64,000 nucleotides of DNA, from assembly GCA_964036665.1 (NCBI GenBank), contig OZ038529.1, positions 22,640,060 through 22,704,059 of the forward strand, in the 5' to 3' direction. Source of the stretch: Gordius sp. MW1. Its lineage: Eukaryota > Nematomorpha > Gordioida > Gordea > Gordiidae. The translations under genes were made by a program, and so were the position numbers. The notes under the pieces are model-generated. The model worked only from the letters and a program-made list of their open reading frames with translations, did no database searches and was not told the origin of the DNA. The stretch's first letter is position 1. Every line of letters begins with the position of its first letter. Shown one piece after another: positions 10,401-22,600 of this stretch.

Positions 10401-13400
10401 ATCTCAGGTTTATAAATGTAGCCTAAATTTACTATAATTAATCATAAACATTTATTGCTAAATATTCTTATAAAATTATTATTTTTAATTATACTGTTAA
10501 TTTTTATGAATATATAGTCTTCACAATTAATAGGTTAATGGTATACTAAAACATCATTCGATTAAAGCAAACATCGCCTTTAAATTGAAAGAAATACGTG
10601 ATTATCCGGTACCAACAACTCATATAAAATATAACTTAGTCTTCAACGATAAAATATAACCTATATGTGAATGTTATTATATTTTCAAAATTAACTGATT
10701 ATCTAGCAAAGTTATGAACAAACTTTATTAAACTCAATTGAAAAGTTGTATAGATACATTTAGTTAGTTAGGATACAAAAGATAAGTTGATTTAACTGGA
10801 TATCCATAGAGTATAATAGACTGACGAACAGCTGATAATAATTAAGTTAGGGTGTAAGTCGCCATGCTTATTACTTATTAACAAACTTATTCTTTTATTC
10901 TTTGAATTTAAGGAAAGATTATCCTTCAATGTTTTCATTAATCTTTATTTCATAACTTTTTAAATTTTAAAAATACGTTATTTATAAAAATTTTAAGGCA
11001 AAAATTGTTTCAAGTCTATTGTATTATAAGTCTTTGAAGATAACACTACTTTACTTCTCCAAATCTACTACACAATTATTATTTATTGTATAACTACAAT
11101 AATAATTATCTATAAATAAAATAATTAGAGTTATTTGGTGACGAATAATAATTATACTGAAACTCTAAACCGATTTTGTGCATACAAAGGCACCTACGCT
11201 CCTATCATTGATCTCGCTATACTATTTACAGGGTAAGCATATACAATTATATTTTTATAATTATCATAACATACTCGTAAAAGACTAGTAATAATTACTT
11301 TCTAATTAATTATTATTGTTTAAATTGAATAAATGTTTAGCGAAGTTTAGCCTTAGTATGAAAGAATTGCTAAATGAATAGTCATTTAATTTCGGCTATC
11401 ATGATTGTATTTGTCAGTATTGTTACATTTAAGTTTGATCATCATGATTTTTATTATCTCGTTTTATACATAAATTATATGATGATAAAGCGTATGCGTT
11501 TCGCTATTAAATCCCTTATAGGAAGGTGCATCAAGGAAATATTTCAGGTAATACACATTTTTTGCTAATAAATAAAAAGTTTACATGTTGTTTACTCTCT
11601 TACAAATCTATAATGTTTTAAGGTGAGGCCTATAGATATGGCATGTGTTTGAGAAATCGAAGCTGCACCGTAGTAAGTGACAGAGGATTTTTGAGCGCCC
11701 ATACTATCGGACATGAAATTGGACACTTGTAAAATTTTAATATACATGTTTTTTAAGTTTATAAACGGTCCTACTTTAATTTATATATTCCTAATGGATT
11801 CATACTAATATTTTGATTATATTATTGATGATGCATTAGATTGGGATGTGTCCACGATATGGATAACGAATGTAACGGAGTTAATGTTAGAGGGATCATG
11901 CATTACAAAAGTTTTGGCATCAATAGAAATACTTGGTCTACGTGTTGTTCTAAAGTCATTACCAAAACACTCAGGTGGTTTAATTAACATATAAATTCAT
12001 TTCTCCTACAATTATTTATAAGCCTTAAAACACAAACCATTTAATTTTGACGGCAAAAAGATAATAAAGTCTTTAATGTTATATCTATCATTTTAAGAAC
12101 TGCACAAGTCGATTGCCTATCTAAATATGGCAATTACAAAATCGCAATAAATTCAGAGCGATTGCCGGGAAAGCAAATTTTTAACGAACAATGCCAATTT
12201 GGTGCAGGGGTGACATTTGCCATCGACGTGAACGTATGTCGAATATCCCTAATCAAACATTCAATTTTTATTATCTTTTTTCCTAGCATTCAACTTGTGA
12301 AGTTTTATGGTGCAATAATGGAACGTATTTGTCCAGTGGTGGATCTCCGCCACTAGACGGTACACAGTGTCGAAAAAAGTTTGAAAACAACGTTGAATTA
12401 TCCCCGCAACCAACAAATTCAGTTGAGATTTCACTACATTTGTTTTTCTATGGATAACTTCACCATTTCAATCTTTGACACAATACTAAACGTGCTTTTG
12501 TTATGTTGAACCCTTTTGAAAATACTTGTAATAGTTAAAAATGAGACATAACTAAAAGATATAAAAACGAGTATAAAATGATACAATAAATCGTAGATTT
12601 ATAATTATAGGCCTGCATACATGGTAAATGTGTGGAGGAAAGAAAAATTTCACTGTCTAACGTGGGGCAATGGGGACAATGGCAACCTTGGAGTTTGTGT
12701 CAAGGTTATTGCCCGCTCGGCTACCAAATCAGAAATCGAAAATGCGAACTAGATAGGTAAACAAAGTGCAAAATATCGTATAAATTTTATCATTTAACGC
12801 AGAGATATTATTGGAGGAGAATATTGTGTTAACGACCCTCAAGACATTCGTCTATGCAATAAAGTAGTATCAAATTTACTAAAGTTGCATATTATATTTT
12901 TAACTAGACCTTTTGCTCTACATATTTTACATTTGATCGTTCAAATAACGTGACGTGTTCCAAGCTAAAACCTGGCTCAACCTTTGAACAAGGTATTTCC
13001 ATTTCATTATTTATTGGTAGGCGCTTAGCCGCTTTATGCCCCCTTGACCAAAATTTGAAAATTTGTTGAAGGTCCATGTCCATTTTTAAGGTATAAAATC
13101 GATAGTAAATGCTCTAATAAATGGATTTTTCCAAAGCTGGTATATAGCGCCTTGAAGTTTGGCATATATTGTACGCGAAGTTTACATTTGTTACATTATA
13201 AATAAAAGTGTCTAAAAATTCATGGAATTTTTCTTCCCCCTTGAGAAAATCCTGGCTACGCGCCTGTTTATAGGTGTTATATTTTTAGTTTTTTAAATCA
13301 ATTATAAGTTAAAGGCAGCTTAAAATGCCTTGCAGTCCATAGAAATTATGCTCATACTCATATATTGCTTTGTTTTATACTCAGTTAGCGGTTTTCCCTG

Positions 13401-13512
13401 TCTCCTTGGATGTTATGATGGCCAATACACACAAATGTACGATGAATTTGTTACAGATGGCACTGCTTTTAATTCGACAGCTGTTTGTGTGGATGGAATG
13501 ATCGTCACCTGA
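7480..13512 (+). CDS. ADAMTS-like secreted metalloprotease, about 14 exons
   Basis: Exons by splice phase: 7480-8078, 8128-about 8278, about 10306-10407, 10534-about 10608, about 11129-11232, 11522-11547 (26 nt), 11623-11728, 11840-11974, 12098-12233, 12287-12391, 12611-12756, 12803-12863, 12908-12992 and 13385-13512. From the 11129 exon onward every junction keeps frame. Domains in order: propeptide (ending near YQYRLEPL, the family's IEPL site), reprolysin catalytic domain starting near YVIETILFVTK, the zinc site HEIGHLLGCVHD split over two exons, Met-turn IMHY, disintegrin-like module (LPGKQIFNEQCQFG), PPLDGTQC, one TSP1 repeat (WGQWQPWSLCQGYCPLGYQI), then a short Cys-rich part ending CVDGMIVT. 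In the family these enzymes cleave extracellular-matrix proteins. The zinc ligands and catalytic Glu are present. It is shorter than usual: there is no clear spacer or further TSP1 repeats. No signal-peptide exon was found. AATAAA lies at 13716-13721. Confidence 0.8.
8882..9680 (-). pseudogene. LINE fragment: C-terminal restriction-like endonuclease domain
   Basis: An open minus-strand frame without a start codon runs from about 9680 to a stop at 8882. It contains a zinc knuckle-like part (CYLCKQPVQPNGNHPLHC) and then KRPDG...LTWDFTTVD...KTAKYSSL, which fits the RPDG/D/K-Y pattern of the restriction-like endonuclease at the end of R2/CRE/NeSL-type non-LTR retrotransposon proteins. The reverse transcriptase is absent, as expected for a 5'-truncated copy. 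It sits inside the hAT element at 8322-10177 in the opposite orientation to the ADAMTS-like gene. Its higher GC content also sets it apart from the surroundings. Confidence 0.7.
9793..9935. mobile_element. Possible decayed family A MITE
   Basis: A G-rich left part (ATGGGGAGGGGGGCAATAATG) and a right end CTGGCTTCGCCCAT recall family A, but the left end lacks the GCGTAGCCA core. Confidence 0.4.
13018..13266. mobile_element. hAT-like MITE, family B (CAGGCGCGTAGCC ends)
   Basis: A 249-bp element with left end TAGGCGCTTAGCC and right end GGCTACGCGCCTG. The flanking 8-mers TTTATTGG and TTTATAGG match at seven of eight positions. Internal motifs CCCCTTGACCAAAATTTGAA and CCCTTGAGAAAATCC are shared with the copy at 57970. 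It lies in the last intron of the ADAMTS-like gene. Confidence 0.82.
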
Positions 13513-13964
13513 GCGTTTATTAACTTTAAATCAATTGCAAATTAACCTTTATTTTTGCATAGTTGTTTTCATGTTGATTATAATTTTTGCATGTAATTTA
13601 CTATTTATTAATTAAGTTTTTAAAAGATACAACTAATCAATTTACACTGCTTGTTAACTCTAAATAATAATCTGATTTCATCTTGTTTTATATAATATAA
13701 ATGGTTACGTCGAATAATAAAGTCTTTTAAGTTATAATGGCCTTTTAATCCGAGATTTCACTTATTATCAATGGCATAACTAGGATGAGCCGCAATGATC
13801 CGTGGCATCGACCCTATGCCCTAAATAAGTAGTGGATTTTTGGAAAAATTTGACTTTTTCTTTCTTAGCTTTTAAACCCGCTTTTTGTAACCTACTCAAA
13901 ATTAAATTTAAATTATTGAGGTGTTGATCATTTCTTTTACCGGTCATAATTACAACATCTCATC

Positions 13965-14103
13965 AATTGATCGGGATGCTAAAGCCAAAGTATTTAATGT
14001 AGAAAAATTTAATCAGCATACCAAAGGACAAAAATTTATATTAATGACAGCTCACAAATCTTTAGAGCGATTATTTGGAGATAAACAAGATTACCCGAGT
14101 TAG
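13965..14103 (+). mobile_element. Ty3/Gypsy fossil: RNase H fragment
   Basis: A short piece resembling the part of Ty3/Gypsy RNase H around the motif TxHKSLERLFG (family pattern TDHKSLxxLF). No LTRs or neighbouring domains belong to it clearly. It is an old, broken remnant. The upstream stretch 13513-13964 holds the ADAMTS 3' flank and nothing else I can name. Confidence 0.5.
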
Positions 14104-14212
14104 TCAATAATAGGTTCATAAGATGGGCCCTATTTTAAACCCATATTAATATGATATTTAATATCGGACTAGAAAACGGAATCTGAGCGCTGATGGATAG
14201 ACTAGCTATACA

Positions 14213-15490
14213 CAGAGCCCCGCACGGGCCCCGAAGCCCGGCCCAGGTTTAGGGCCGGGCTCTGGCCAAAAATTAAATTGGGCCTCGTGTGGATTGACCC
14301 GACCCGAGCAGCGATGCAAAATTTTGCTAAAAGATTTTACCAAATTTTGGATAAACAGCAAAGCGTACTGGGACGTTCGTAAAGAGTGCTAATTTTTTAT
14401 AAATAACCTAATAGCTGGCATCCTAAAAATTCTAATAACTCTCTCAGACAATTGCTATTGCAAAAACTAATCATTATTTTATTGACAATGCAGGTTTTGT
14501 ATAGTTTTCAAACCATTTTTAATAAAAAAAACATTTCAAAAATAGTAGGATTTCGATTTTTCTAAATAACCTTAATAGTAGATTGCATATAATTTTTAAA
14601 CTATTATCTTTATTAAATAATTTTTACACGAACCTCTAGACGCTTTCGTCCTACTTACTATAAAAGTGTAGTAATAATATAAATAGCGAAATATACATTT
14701 TTCCATATATTTTGTAATAGTATTCAAAATTCTATACGCCTATTTCTATATTATATTACATTCCTATTGTATAATAAGGGGTGTGAATAAAACTGCGCGT
14801 AATTATTTTGGGTGCCCTATCAACTCGCCGAAAACAATCTCGCCGAAAAATAATGTCCCCCAGCTAAAAAAAGGCCCCCAAGCTTATTAACCCTAACCCA
14901 TCAACCAATCACAAATTTGGGGACATTTTGGGGACATTTTTTAGCTGGGGGACATTATTTTCGGCGAGATTGTTTTCGGCGAGTTGACGGGCCACCATTA
15001 TTTTGTATTCAAATTATCTAAGGTGAATAATGGTACGTTTAATATTTAGGTAACATTACCATAAACCTATAAGAAACTTTAAATATATAAAAACAATGGT
15101 AAGCATTCCATTATTTTTGTTAAAGTTATTACCATTTTAAGAATTGGGTTCGCTAATTTTTTGATCGATTTGTAGTGTCACCTAAATTATGACTTTAAAG
15201 TTTCAGGTCATTCATATGCAACTTTTGCCTTATGCTGATCTACCAGAGGGTTTATAAGTTTGGTTTATTAAAACGTTTTAATAATTCCTTTGTTAGGTAG
15301 GTTATTTAGAGGATACAAAAATTTTTTGTTAGATCTAAATAAATTTATGTAATTTACATTTCAAAAAAATCGGGTCGGGCTCAGGTCGGGCCTAAATAAA
15401 AAAAAGATTTCGGGCTCGGGTACAACAAAACAAAAAGTGTCGGGCGGGCTTGGGTCAAAAAAATTCTATTTTGTAGGGTTATTATACCTA
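14213..15490. mobile_element. Degenerate hAT-like element with GGGCC/CGGGC motifs
   Basis: The left end CAGAGCCCCGCACGGGCC is close to the TAGAGACCTGCACGG end of the element at 3597. GGCCC-rich motifs follow, and CGGGTCGGGCTCAGGTCGGG-type motifs recur at 15370-15460. The right boundary is not clear and target duplications could not be confirmed. A MITE (14811-14996) lies inside it. Confidence 0.5.
14811..14996. mobile_element. MULE-type MITE, 186 bp
   Basis: Near-perfect inverted arms of about 60 bp (GGTGCCCTATCAACTCGCCG inward; ...CGGCGAGTTGACGGGCCACC at the right) enclose a short middle. Perfect 9-bp target duplications ATTATTTTG flank it (14802-14810, 14997-15005). A second copy lies at 53612. 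A 9-bp duplication points to the Mutator superfamily. It can fold into a nearly complete hairpin. Confidence 0.93.
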
Positions 15491-16527
15491 ACAAAGACGT
15501 AGATGCCACACGTATATATAGTATGTTGATGTTAAAGGAGTTAATATTAAACGAAGATATTTTAAAAAAATCACTAAAAGCCGACGCAATATGCCCCGAA
15601 CTTATTCTGGCTATTAGGAGAGATTGGTGGGTAGATTTAAATAAAAGTTCCACGGAATTAAAACTTATTACAACCGTCACGACGAGTTATCGTACGAAGA
15701 CGAATTACTTTGTTTTGGTAAAAGGCTAACCATACCTGCTAATCTAGGACAATTAGTTCTGAATATTTTTTTTTAGACTTAAAAAGTTTATTTGTTAAAA
15801 ATCCGTTGACAGTAATATAATCATGAAATATAAAAGACAAAATGCGTCAAATAAAATAATACACTATTCTGATATATCATCATCGTGGGGATCTTCCAAA
15901 ATTGGCCAAGAATTCGCGAACGATTCAAAATTGTAATTGGCTATAAGAATACCAAGTCTTTGTTTAAGTAAAAAGGATACCGATTGTTTAGACGGGGGAG
16001 AACGTCTTCATACCTCTTTAAAAAAAGCTAACGCCTGTTTGCCAAAGGTGCCTGAACACGAAGCAACCAGGGTATCCAGGAATTAAGGGTATGAGTAACA
16101 TTGCGCGGTATTATGTTTGGTGGCCAGGGATGGATCATGACATAGATATTTAAGTAAAAAGATGTGATTGGTGTCAAGAGAACCGTCCTGCCAAAAAGTG
16201 GCTCCCCTAAATTCTTGGGATATACCAGATCTGCTGGCCTTATCGAATGAATTTATTGGTTAGTCCTAATTCTTGCTCTAACGAAATGGGGAAATGGCAA
16301 TGATGAACATTACTAGTTAGGCGCAAGTAAGAGACAGTTACGAAACTGGTATTGCCGTTTTGGCATACCTGCCCAAATCGTTTCGGATAACGGGCCTCAA
16401 TTAGTTGGCGCGGAATTTGAAATTTTTTTATTTAAACAATATAACACATAAGATCGACACTTTACCATCCAAAAACAAATGGGTTAGCAGAAAGAATGAT
16501 ACTCACATTGTAGATCAGATGTTGGTC

Positions 16528-16674
16528 AGGAAGGAAGGAAGGAAGGAAGGAAGGAAGGAAGGAAGGAAGGAAGGAAGGAAGGAAGGAAGGAAGGAAGGAA
16601 GGAAGGAAGGAAGGAAGGAAGGAAGGAAGGAAGGAAGGAAGGAAGGAAGGAAGGAAGGAAGGAAGGAAGGAAGG
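16528..16674. repeat. (GGAA)n microsatellite
   Basis: About 36 uninterrupted GGAA units inside the decayed integrase region. The apparent RKEG-repeat reading frame is a by-product. Confidence 0.97.
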
Positions 16675-16927
16675 GATAGGTAAGGAAACATGCTTGCAAC
16701 AATTATTTAGGGGCTACAGAAATACACCCCAAGCCACGACAGGTAAAGCACCAACCGAAATGTTTCTTGGAAGGAGATTAAGGACGGCGTTAGATTTAAT
16801 TAGGCCGGATCCTAAAGAAAAATAGAAGGACAACCTAAGGAAACAGAGGTATTACCACGACAGGAACGCTAAATTTAGAAAATTTAAATCAGGATGACGT
16901 TTAAATTAGTAAAAGAAAGGCTTTGGA

Positions 16928-18428
16928 TAGTGGTAAGAAAACCCGGGGTTTTCCAAAACTTTACCCCGGTTTCGAGTTAAGGCTTTTTTAAAAACTCAAG
17001 TTTTTAAAAAGATCTAAACCTAAACCTTTTAGGTTATAGGTTTTTCAAACACCTACGGTTTTTTCAAAACCTCAACCTAAAATTTTGGGTTAAGGGGTTG
17101 GAATATATTTTATTAAAGTATAACAGTGATAACGAATCTATGAATCGCGAGGTTATATATCAATAGATAACGATAAACATTCAGTTTAAAGTTAATTCTC
17201 TTTGTGTATTCTTTCTTTTAACCTTGTGCGTATATTTCCCAAATTCCTTTCAAGGTAAATGAAATTGTTTCCCTACAGATACTCCTGCTAAAAAAGAAAA
17301 AGAGAACAATTTGTAGGATGAGAATTTTTAGTGATGATGGTTCTGTAAGTGATGGTCTAGCGATGCATTGTCTTGCCGAAATTACGTAAGTCTATGCTCA
17401 TAACAAAAAAGCCGTATATATGTGGTGTTGCATTGTGTGTATGGCTATGAGGAACAGTAGACAATTTCATTCTCCGGTAGACGTTGTAGAAGTTGATGAA
17501 ATTAGTGTAGCATGGCGTCTAGGTTTTCATCATTTTAACCATGGGTAGGCAGCTTAATTCCCTAACAGCATTGGGACATGTGTAGATCGAGATTGTTGAG
17601 AGGTTGAAGGGGTTGCTTGTTGTGTCTCGATCATTACATTGCCAGTGTCATTGTGATGGAGGTAGTGCCCAATCTATCCAAGTTGCATTATTATAACTGA
17701 GATAACCTTTATGCCGATATTACAGGAGTGTCCGGGGGAGGAATAAAAAAGGACGGCTCCCCCAAAAAATTTGCCCTCGCCGAAATTCGAACCCATATCA
17801 GTAGAGGTATATGCCCTTGTAGTGGGGAGGGCACAGGGACCCATATCAGTAGAGGCATAGGCCCTTTTAGGGGGGGGGGCACAGGGTAATTTTTAATGTT
17901 AGCCAAATTTAACAATATTAAAAAAAAAATCGATTTACACTTTGGCCAATGGTCATTTTTTTCTTTGGTCAGTAGCCAGCGGACGGCCAAAAAACCTATA
18001 TTATCAATGTTATTAATTAGAAATTATCAATGTTAATTTAATAACAAAAAATTTGCCCTCGCCGAGGTTCGAACCCATATCAGTAGAGGCATAGGCCCTT
18101 GTATGGAAGGGGAGGGGTGGCACAAAGTATCGTACTCAGGGTGGCTTAATCGAATTCCAAGCGGTCGCAGTGATAAACACGATGGAAAAAAACAAATCGC
18201 GTAACTGGACATTCGGTGCGTGACACGTTCGGCGTTACAGTAAACAAATGGAAAATGAGCCCATAAATAGCATAGCAATTAAAGCCTAAGCCTAACCTAG
18301 ATAGGTTTAAATTCTAACCTAGATAGGTTTAGGTTCAGTATTTTCCTGAGGTTTTATAAAAGCCTCAACTCACACCTGACCGTAGCATAGCCTAAGGTCG
18401 GCCAACCTAAGGTTTTTATCCACCACTA
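16928..18428. mobile_element. Non-autonomous hAT element with AACCTA/TAGGTT ends
   Basis: The left end TAGTGGTAAGAAAACCC and the right end GGTTTTTATCCACCACTA are inverted. Perfect 8-bp duplications GCTTTGGA flank it (16920-16927, 18429-18436). Subterminal zones repeat CCTAAACCT/TAGGTTTAGGTT motifs. No transposase was seen. It lies within the Gypsy fossil, so it is the younger insertion. Confidence 0.88.
17751..18110 (-). repeat. Possible tRNA-derived SINE-like repeats
   Basis: The minus strand carries CTGATATGGGTTCGAACCTC near 18065-18084 and a close copy at 17770-17795. GGTTCGAACC fits a pol III B box, and GAGGGCAAATTTTTT follows. A third partial copy of CATATCAGTAGAGGCATA lies near 17840. 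No A box was found, so the SINE origin is tentative. Confidence 0.4.
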
Positions 18429-18860
18429 GCTTTGGATGGTACAAAGGTGTAATCCAATATCGGAAAGAAGATTGCTCTTGCAATGGTAATTTGTATTATA
18501 ATAATTTATCCAAAAGAACAGAAAAACATAACATACCTCCACAAGGTATATATATATATGATAATCATATATATCGTTAACAACAATAATTTTTAACAAA
18601 AAAATTGTTTAACAAAATTCATCAAATAAAATGATAAAAATAAACTATTCTGATGTAGCATCTAGAAGAGGATCTTCCAAAATTGGCCAAGAATCCGCGA
18701 ACGATTTAAAATTGTATTTGGCTATAATACCAAATCTTTGTTTCAGTAAAAATGATACCGAATTCTTAGACGGGGAGAACGTCTTAATACCTCTTTAAAA
18801 AAGCTAAGGTCTGTTTGCCAAAGGTGCCTTATCACGAAGCGACCAATGGAATACAAATGT

Positions 18861-19677
18861 TTGAGAATAAAAGGCCTTTGTATTTATTGGTTATTGAAGA
18901 AAATTCATCAAAAGGCATGTCCCTCCAAAACTCCAGCATAAAAATCGTCTGCTTCTCTTAATTAACCTTCCAACTAGTACTCGTATAATATAGTTAAAAA
19001 TTAAATGCCAAGTTCATGATAGTGCTCCAGCTTTGAGTGGGATATAAAATAAGTTAAAAAGTCTTAAAGCCTTTAATCAAAGGCTAAAATCCATATTGTT
19101 TACCTTATGTTCATATATATTCGAGACTTTTGTAATTTTATATTTCAGTATTTATATACTGTATAAGTTATTAAAATCATTAAGCTTTTTTAAATAATTA
19201 AGCTTTGTTTAAAAGAGTATTCATTCTTTATATAACTCTAGATTGCATTTATTCAATTAGTTGTTATGTCTTCTAGATGTGGGGCAAAAACATTATTTAT
19301 TTCTTAAATATAAAAGGTGCCACAGTTGCGACACTTGTACAGTGAACTAAATAAAATGTTTCCTAACTTTCATTAGTGTATTTTCGTTAAAACCATTCAA
19401 TTCAATTAATAACATAATAGTGCCCGCCAAGGGGATGAGAGTTTGGCAAAGAGCTAACAAATATGTAAAAGGAGGACATGTGGGTTAAAGAATTATCACC
19501 CATTTTTATGTGATATATTTTATTACATTCTCTAACATAAGTACTTTAACTTTGCTTCAACTCATACAATTATAATTAATATTAGCAATATTTCGTTTAC
19601 ATTGTTACAATATATCAAACTGGCGATTTTTATCAACTGTTTAATCATCAGATATATATAGTTAAAATAATTTTTGT
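18861..19677. other. Intergenic, 3' flank of the coronin gene
   Basis: AT-rich sequence. I looked on the minus strand for a coiled-coil exon that could extend the coronin and found none. Confidence 0.45.
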
Positions 19678-22600
19678 TCATTCTTGCGGGAACGCAACTA
19701 AGATAGGATCCTTGTTAACTCCACTCTCAAACTCTTCGGCTGTCATAGCAGGTTCAGGCCCATTTGTGTCAGGGTATAAATCTTCTTGGAATCCACTGTC
19801 TGGCCTACGTGGAACTATCATGGACAATGGCTCAACGTAATTACAATTGGCGTGCAGTTTAAAAAAACGAAATATTTCGCACTTGCTAGGAACGACGTGC
19901 CTCTTTATCATGAATCTAAGCATATGAATGAATAAATTAATGAAGTCGTTGAAAAATATTTTTACCCCATGGCCCTTTGAGGATTGTTGGATGAGAATTG
20001 ATTGAGTCCTATTAGGTGGGGTGGGTTGTTCCTCAATTCGTAGTATCTAATATTGGCGTCTCCCTTCCCAACTATATAAAGGATGGCTAAATCCTGATCG
20101 AAAAAGGGGTATAAAGCTCCGGGACCGCTGTCTATTATTTCGAGGTGAATAGGTCCCTCGCTTGAATCAAAATAAAAACTCGATATTAAAATAATCTAAA
20201 ATTTATCCAAGATTGCATAATTATTTTCATATAAGCAAAAAGAGGAGAAAGGAATATTAATATACCTAAGATTTCTTTGGTCCCACACAGACACCTGCCT
20301 TTCGCTAGTCCGGGAAAAGCCAGTCGTACAAATGTAACTCCCCTTCCCCATCCATACAACTTTCATGCATTTGGCCCCTTGAAGTTAAATCATATATAGT
20401 TATATCTATTGACTAAAATTTTCCTTCCTGCAATCAAGTTCAGTATTACAACGAGATATTAAAGCATCATCCAAATTAACTTAGACAATTTATAATTTTT
20501 TTAAATTCTATTAGTCAAACGTTATAACCAAGGGCGTAGCCATTATTGGGATTAAAGTGGGGGGGGGAGGGGTAAAAATGATTTAGCGAGGGGCAAAATG
20601 ATTATTTTTTCAAATTTTAGCCTTAATTTTAGTAAATTTCAACAAAGTTTTTGTTTAGAGGGAGACAGGCCCCATCCCTGCCCCCCCCCCTTGGCTAAGC
20701 CCATGGTCATAACATAGTTAGTATCCATAGCACTGAAACTTCTTTAAGATTCCATAATTTCACATCAAGATCTCATTTAACGCTTGATTAAACGATTAAA
20801 ATGCCTTACCCGCGTGGGCTACGACGGAATTTGTGGGTTTTCCTTGTCGTGGATCTAAAGTGTAAAGCGTTTTATTTTTGGTTGTAGCCGCTGCCATGCT
20901 CCCATCGAAATTCCATGAACAATCATATACACTGTCATCCAGCATGTTGCTTTTCATGGCCTTCATCTTTTCGCAATTCCACAATATTACCTAACATCAT
21001 GGACAAAAACATAAATAAAATCAGTTTAAACAATTAGTCGGGTTAGATAATGGTTAATTGGCTAAGAACTTTATTTTAATTTTTAATAAATGAGCAATTA
21101 ATAGAGTCTTATGAAATTTTGAATAGCCTAAGCTTATTGAAGACTTTATATCCAATTAAAAGTCGGACTGGGACTTAAGTTAAAGGTTAATAAGCTAATC
21201 ATGTTAGATTACGGTATAATGATCGGACTAAATTTACACTTAAATTTGGTCCTGGTAGAGTCCGTTATGAAGACTTGCTTTTATTAACTTAATATTAAGA
21301 TTCAATTCAAAACTCTGTCCGTTGGATCCTTATGTAAGATAGAATTTTCTCGAAAAAATTCATTTAAACCATAGTATGATTGTGCACCTGTTTGTCGTAG
21401 GCGCAGCTCATGAGTACATCATTGGCTGAAGGATGCCACTCGACCTTGACACATTTCTTCTTGTGACCGGTAAAATTGAATAAAAAATTTTTGCAATCCG
21501 CAGCCAGTCCTTCCTCAGGCACTTCCCACAACTTAATGCTGGAATCTTCAGAGGCCGTAGCGATTAAATTTTCTTTGAAAAACGACCATCTCAAATCGTA
21601 TATAGGTCTGCTATGACCTACGAATCTCGGATATCTCTCATCTATACGTCCATGGTAACCGGTAGGTAATACCATAAAGGCCCCACCCCCTTGAGAATGT
21701 ACAGCTACGGCTAAAAATTTTCCTTTAAATTAAATAAAAAGGTATGTGCTTAAAGTAATATATGTCAATTGATTTTCGTAATTACTGATTTAACCATAGA
21801 CTAGATACACTGCTCATCAACTTTAAATACATGTACGATTTTTCCGCCATTTTGAAATGTGCACAAATAAGGGAAGGACAAATAGATTATAGTAATTTTG
21901 GTTAAATTAAGTCTTTTTAAAACGTAATACAATAACTAGTTAAACATTAAAAACTTATCATTCAGAAAATGCATAAAAATACTGTGATGTTAAAGCAATT
22001 TAGTGCTACAGCAATTTATTAAATAATCATTTATTAACTTTCTTTTGTATTCATTAACTAATGAGGAAGGTTAATATACTTTTTCTATTTCAACAATCGG
22101 GTACACTGCAGAAAGAAATGGGGAGATAGTTAAATTCAAGATGGTAGATTGAGTGGTACACAATTCACCATATGAGACATATAATATGAGCTGTTTATGA
22201 ACTTATCATTATGGCATTTTCGAAATTAACTCAGCCATCATATATAGGAAAGGAATATGAAAACTTTGTAAACAGTAGTGTTGTAAAAACGGCTGGGTTT
22301 TGTTAGGTCAACATTTGGTTTTAGTCGATTAAACAAACCCACGTTTTGACCGAAAAATCTTGATCTATTTATGCGACTATGGAAAACGGACCAAAAAACC
22401 TTTTGTCCTTTTTATGTTCATCGACTATCGACTAAACAAAACCCAGCCGTTTTACAACACTAGTAAATAGGTTCTCCTTTGCAATTAATTGCAGCCCTTG
22501 AAACTGCTTTTGTTTCGTTTCATTTTAGATTTTTAACGATTTATAGAGGAACATTTCAAAGCTAGCATAATCTTTTTACTTTACCGCAAATAAAATGTAA

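Larger units (their letters stand above)
15835..18860 (+). mobile_element. Ty3/Gypsy fossil, integrase region plus flanking direct repeats
   Basis: A badly decayed element. A zinc-finger (HHCC)-integrase part is recognisable at about 16070-16450, with the motifs NIARYYVWWPGM and IVSDNGPQLVGAEFE, and a downstream integrase part at 16690-16830. About 235 bp at 15835-16070 recurs in the same orientation at 18615-18850 and could be the remains of LTRs. gag, protease and reverse transcriptase are missing. A GGAA microsatellite and a hAT element (16928-18428) interrupt it. It is old, with many breaks. Confidence 0.65.

Noticed and set aside
13330-13384. Extending the last ADAMTS exon upstream as a new gene with a signal peptide
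   Set aside because: The sequence before 13385 is the intron end; the acceptor TACTCAG and phase fit the preceding ADAMTS exon.
16405-16683. Open frame of repeated Arg-Lys-Glu-Gly
   Set aside because: Translation of the GGAA microsatellite.
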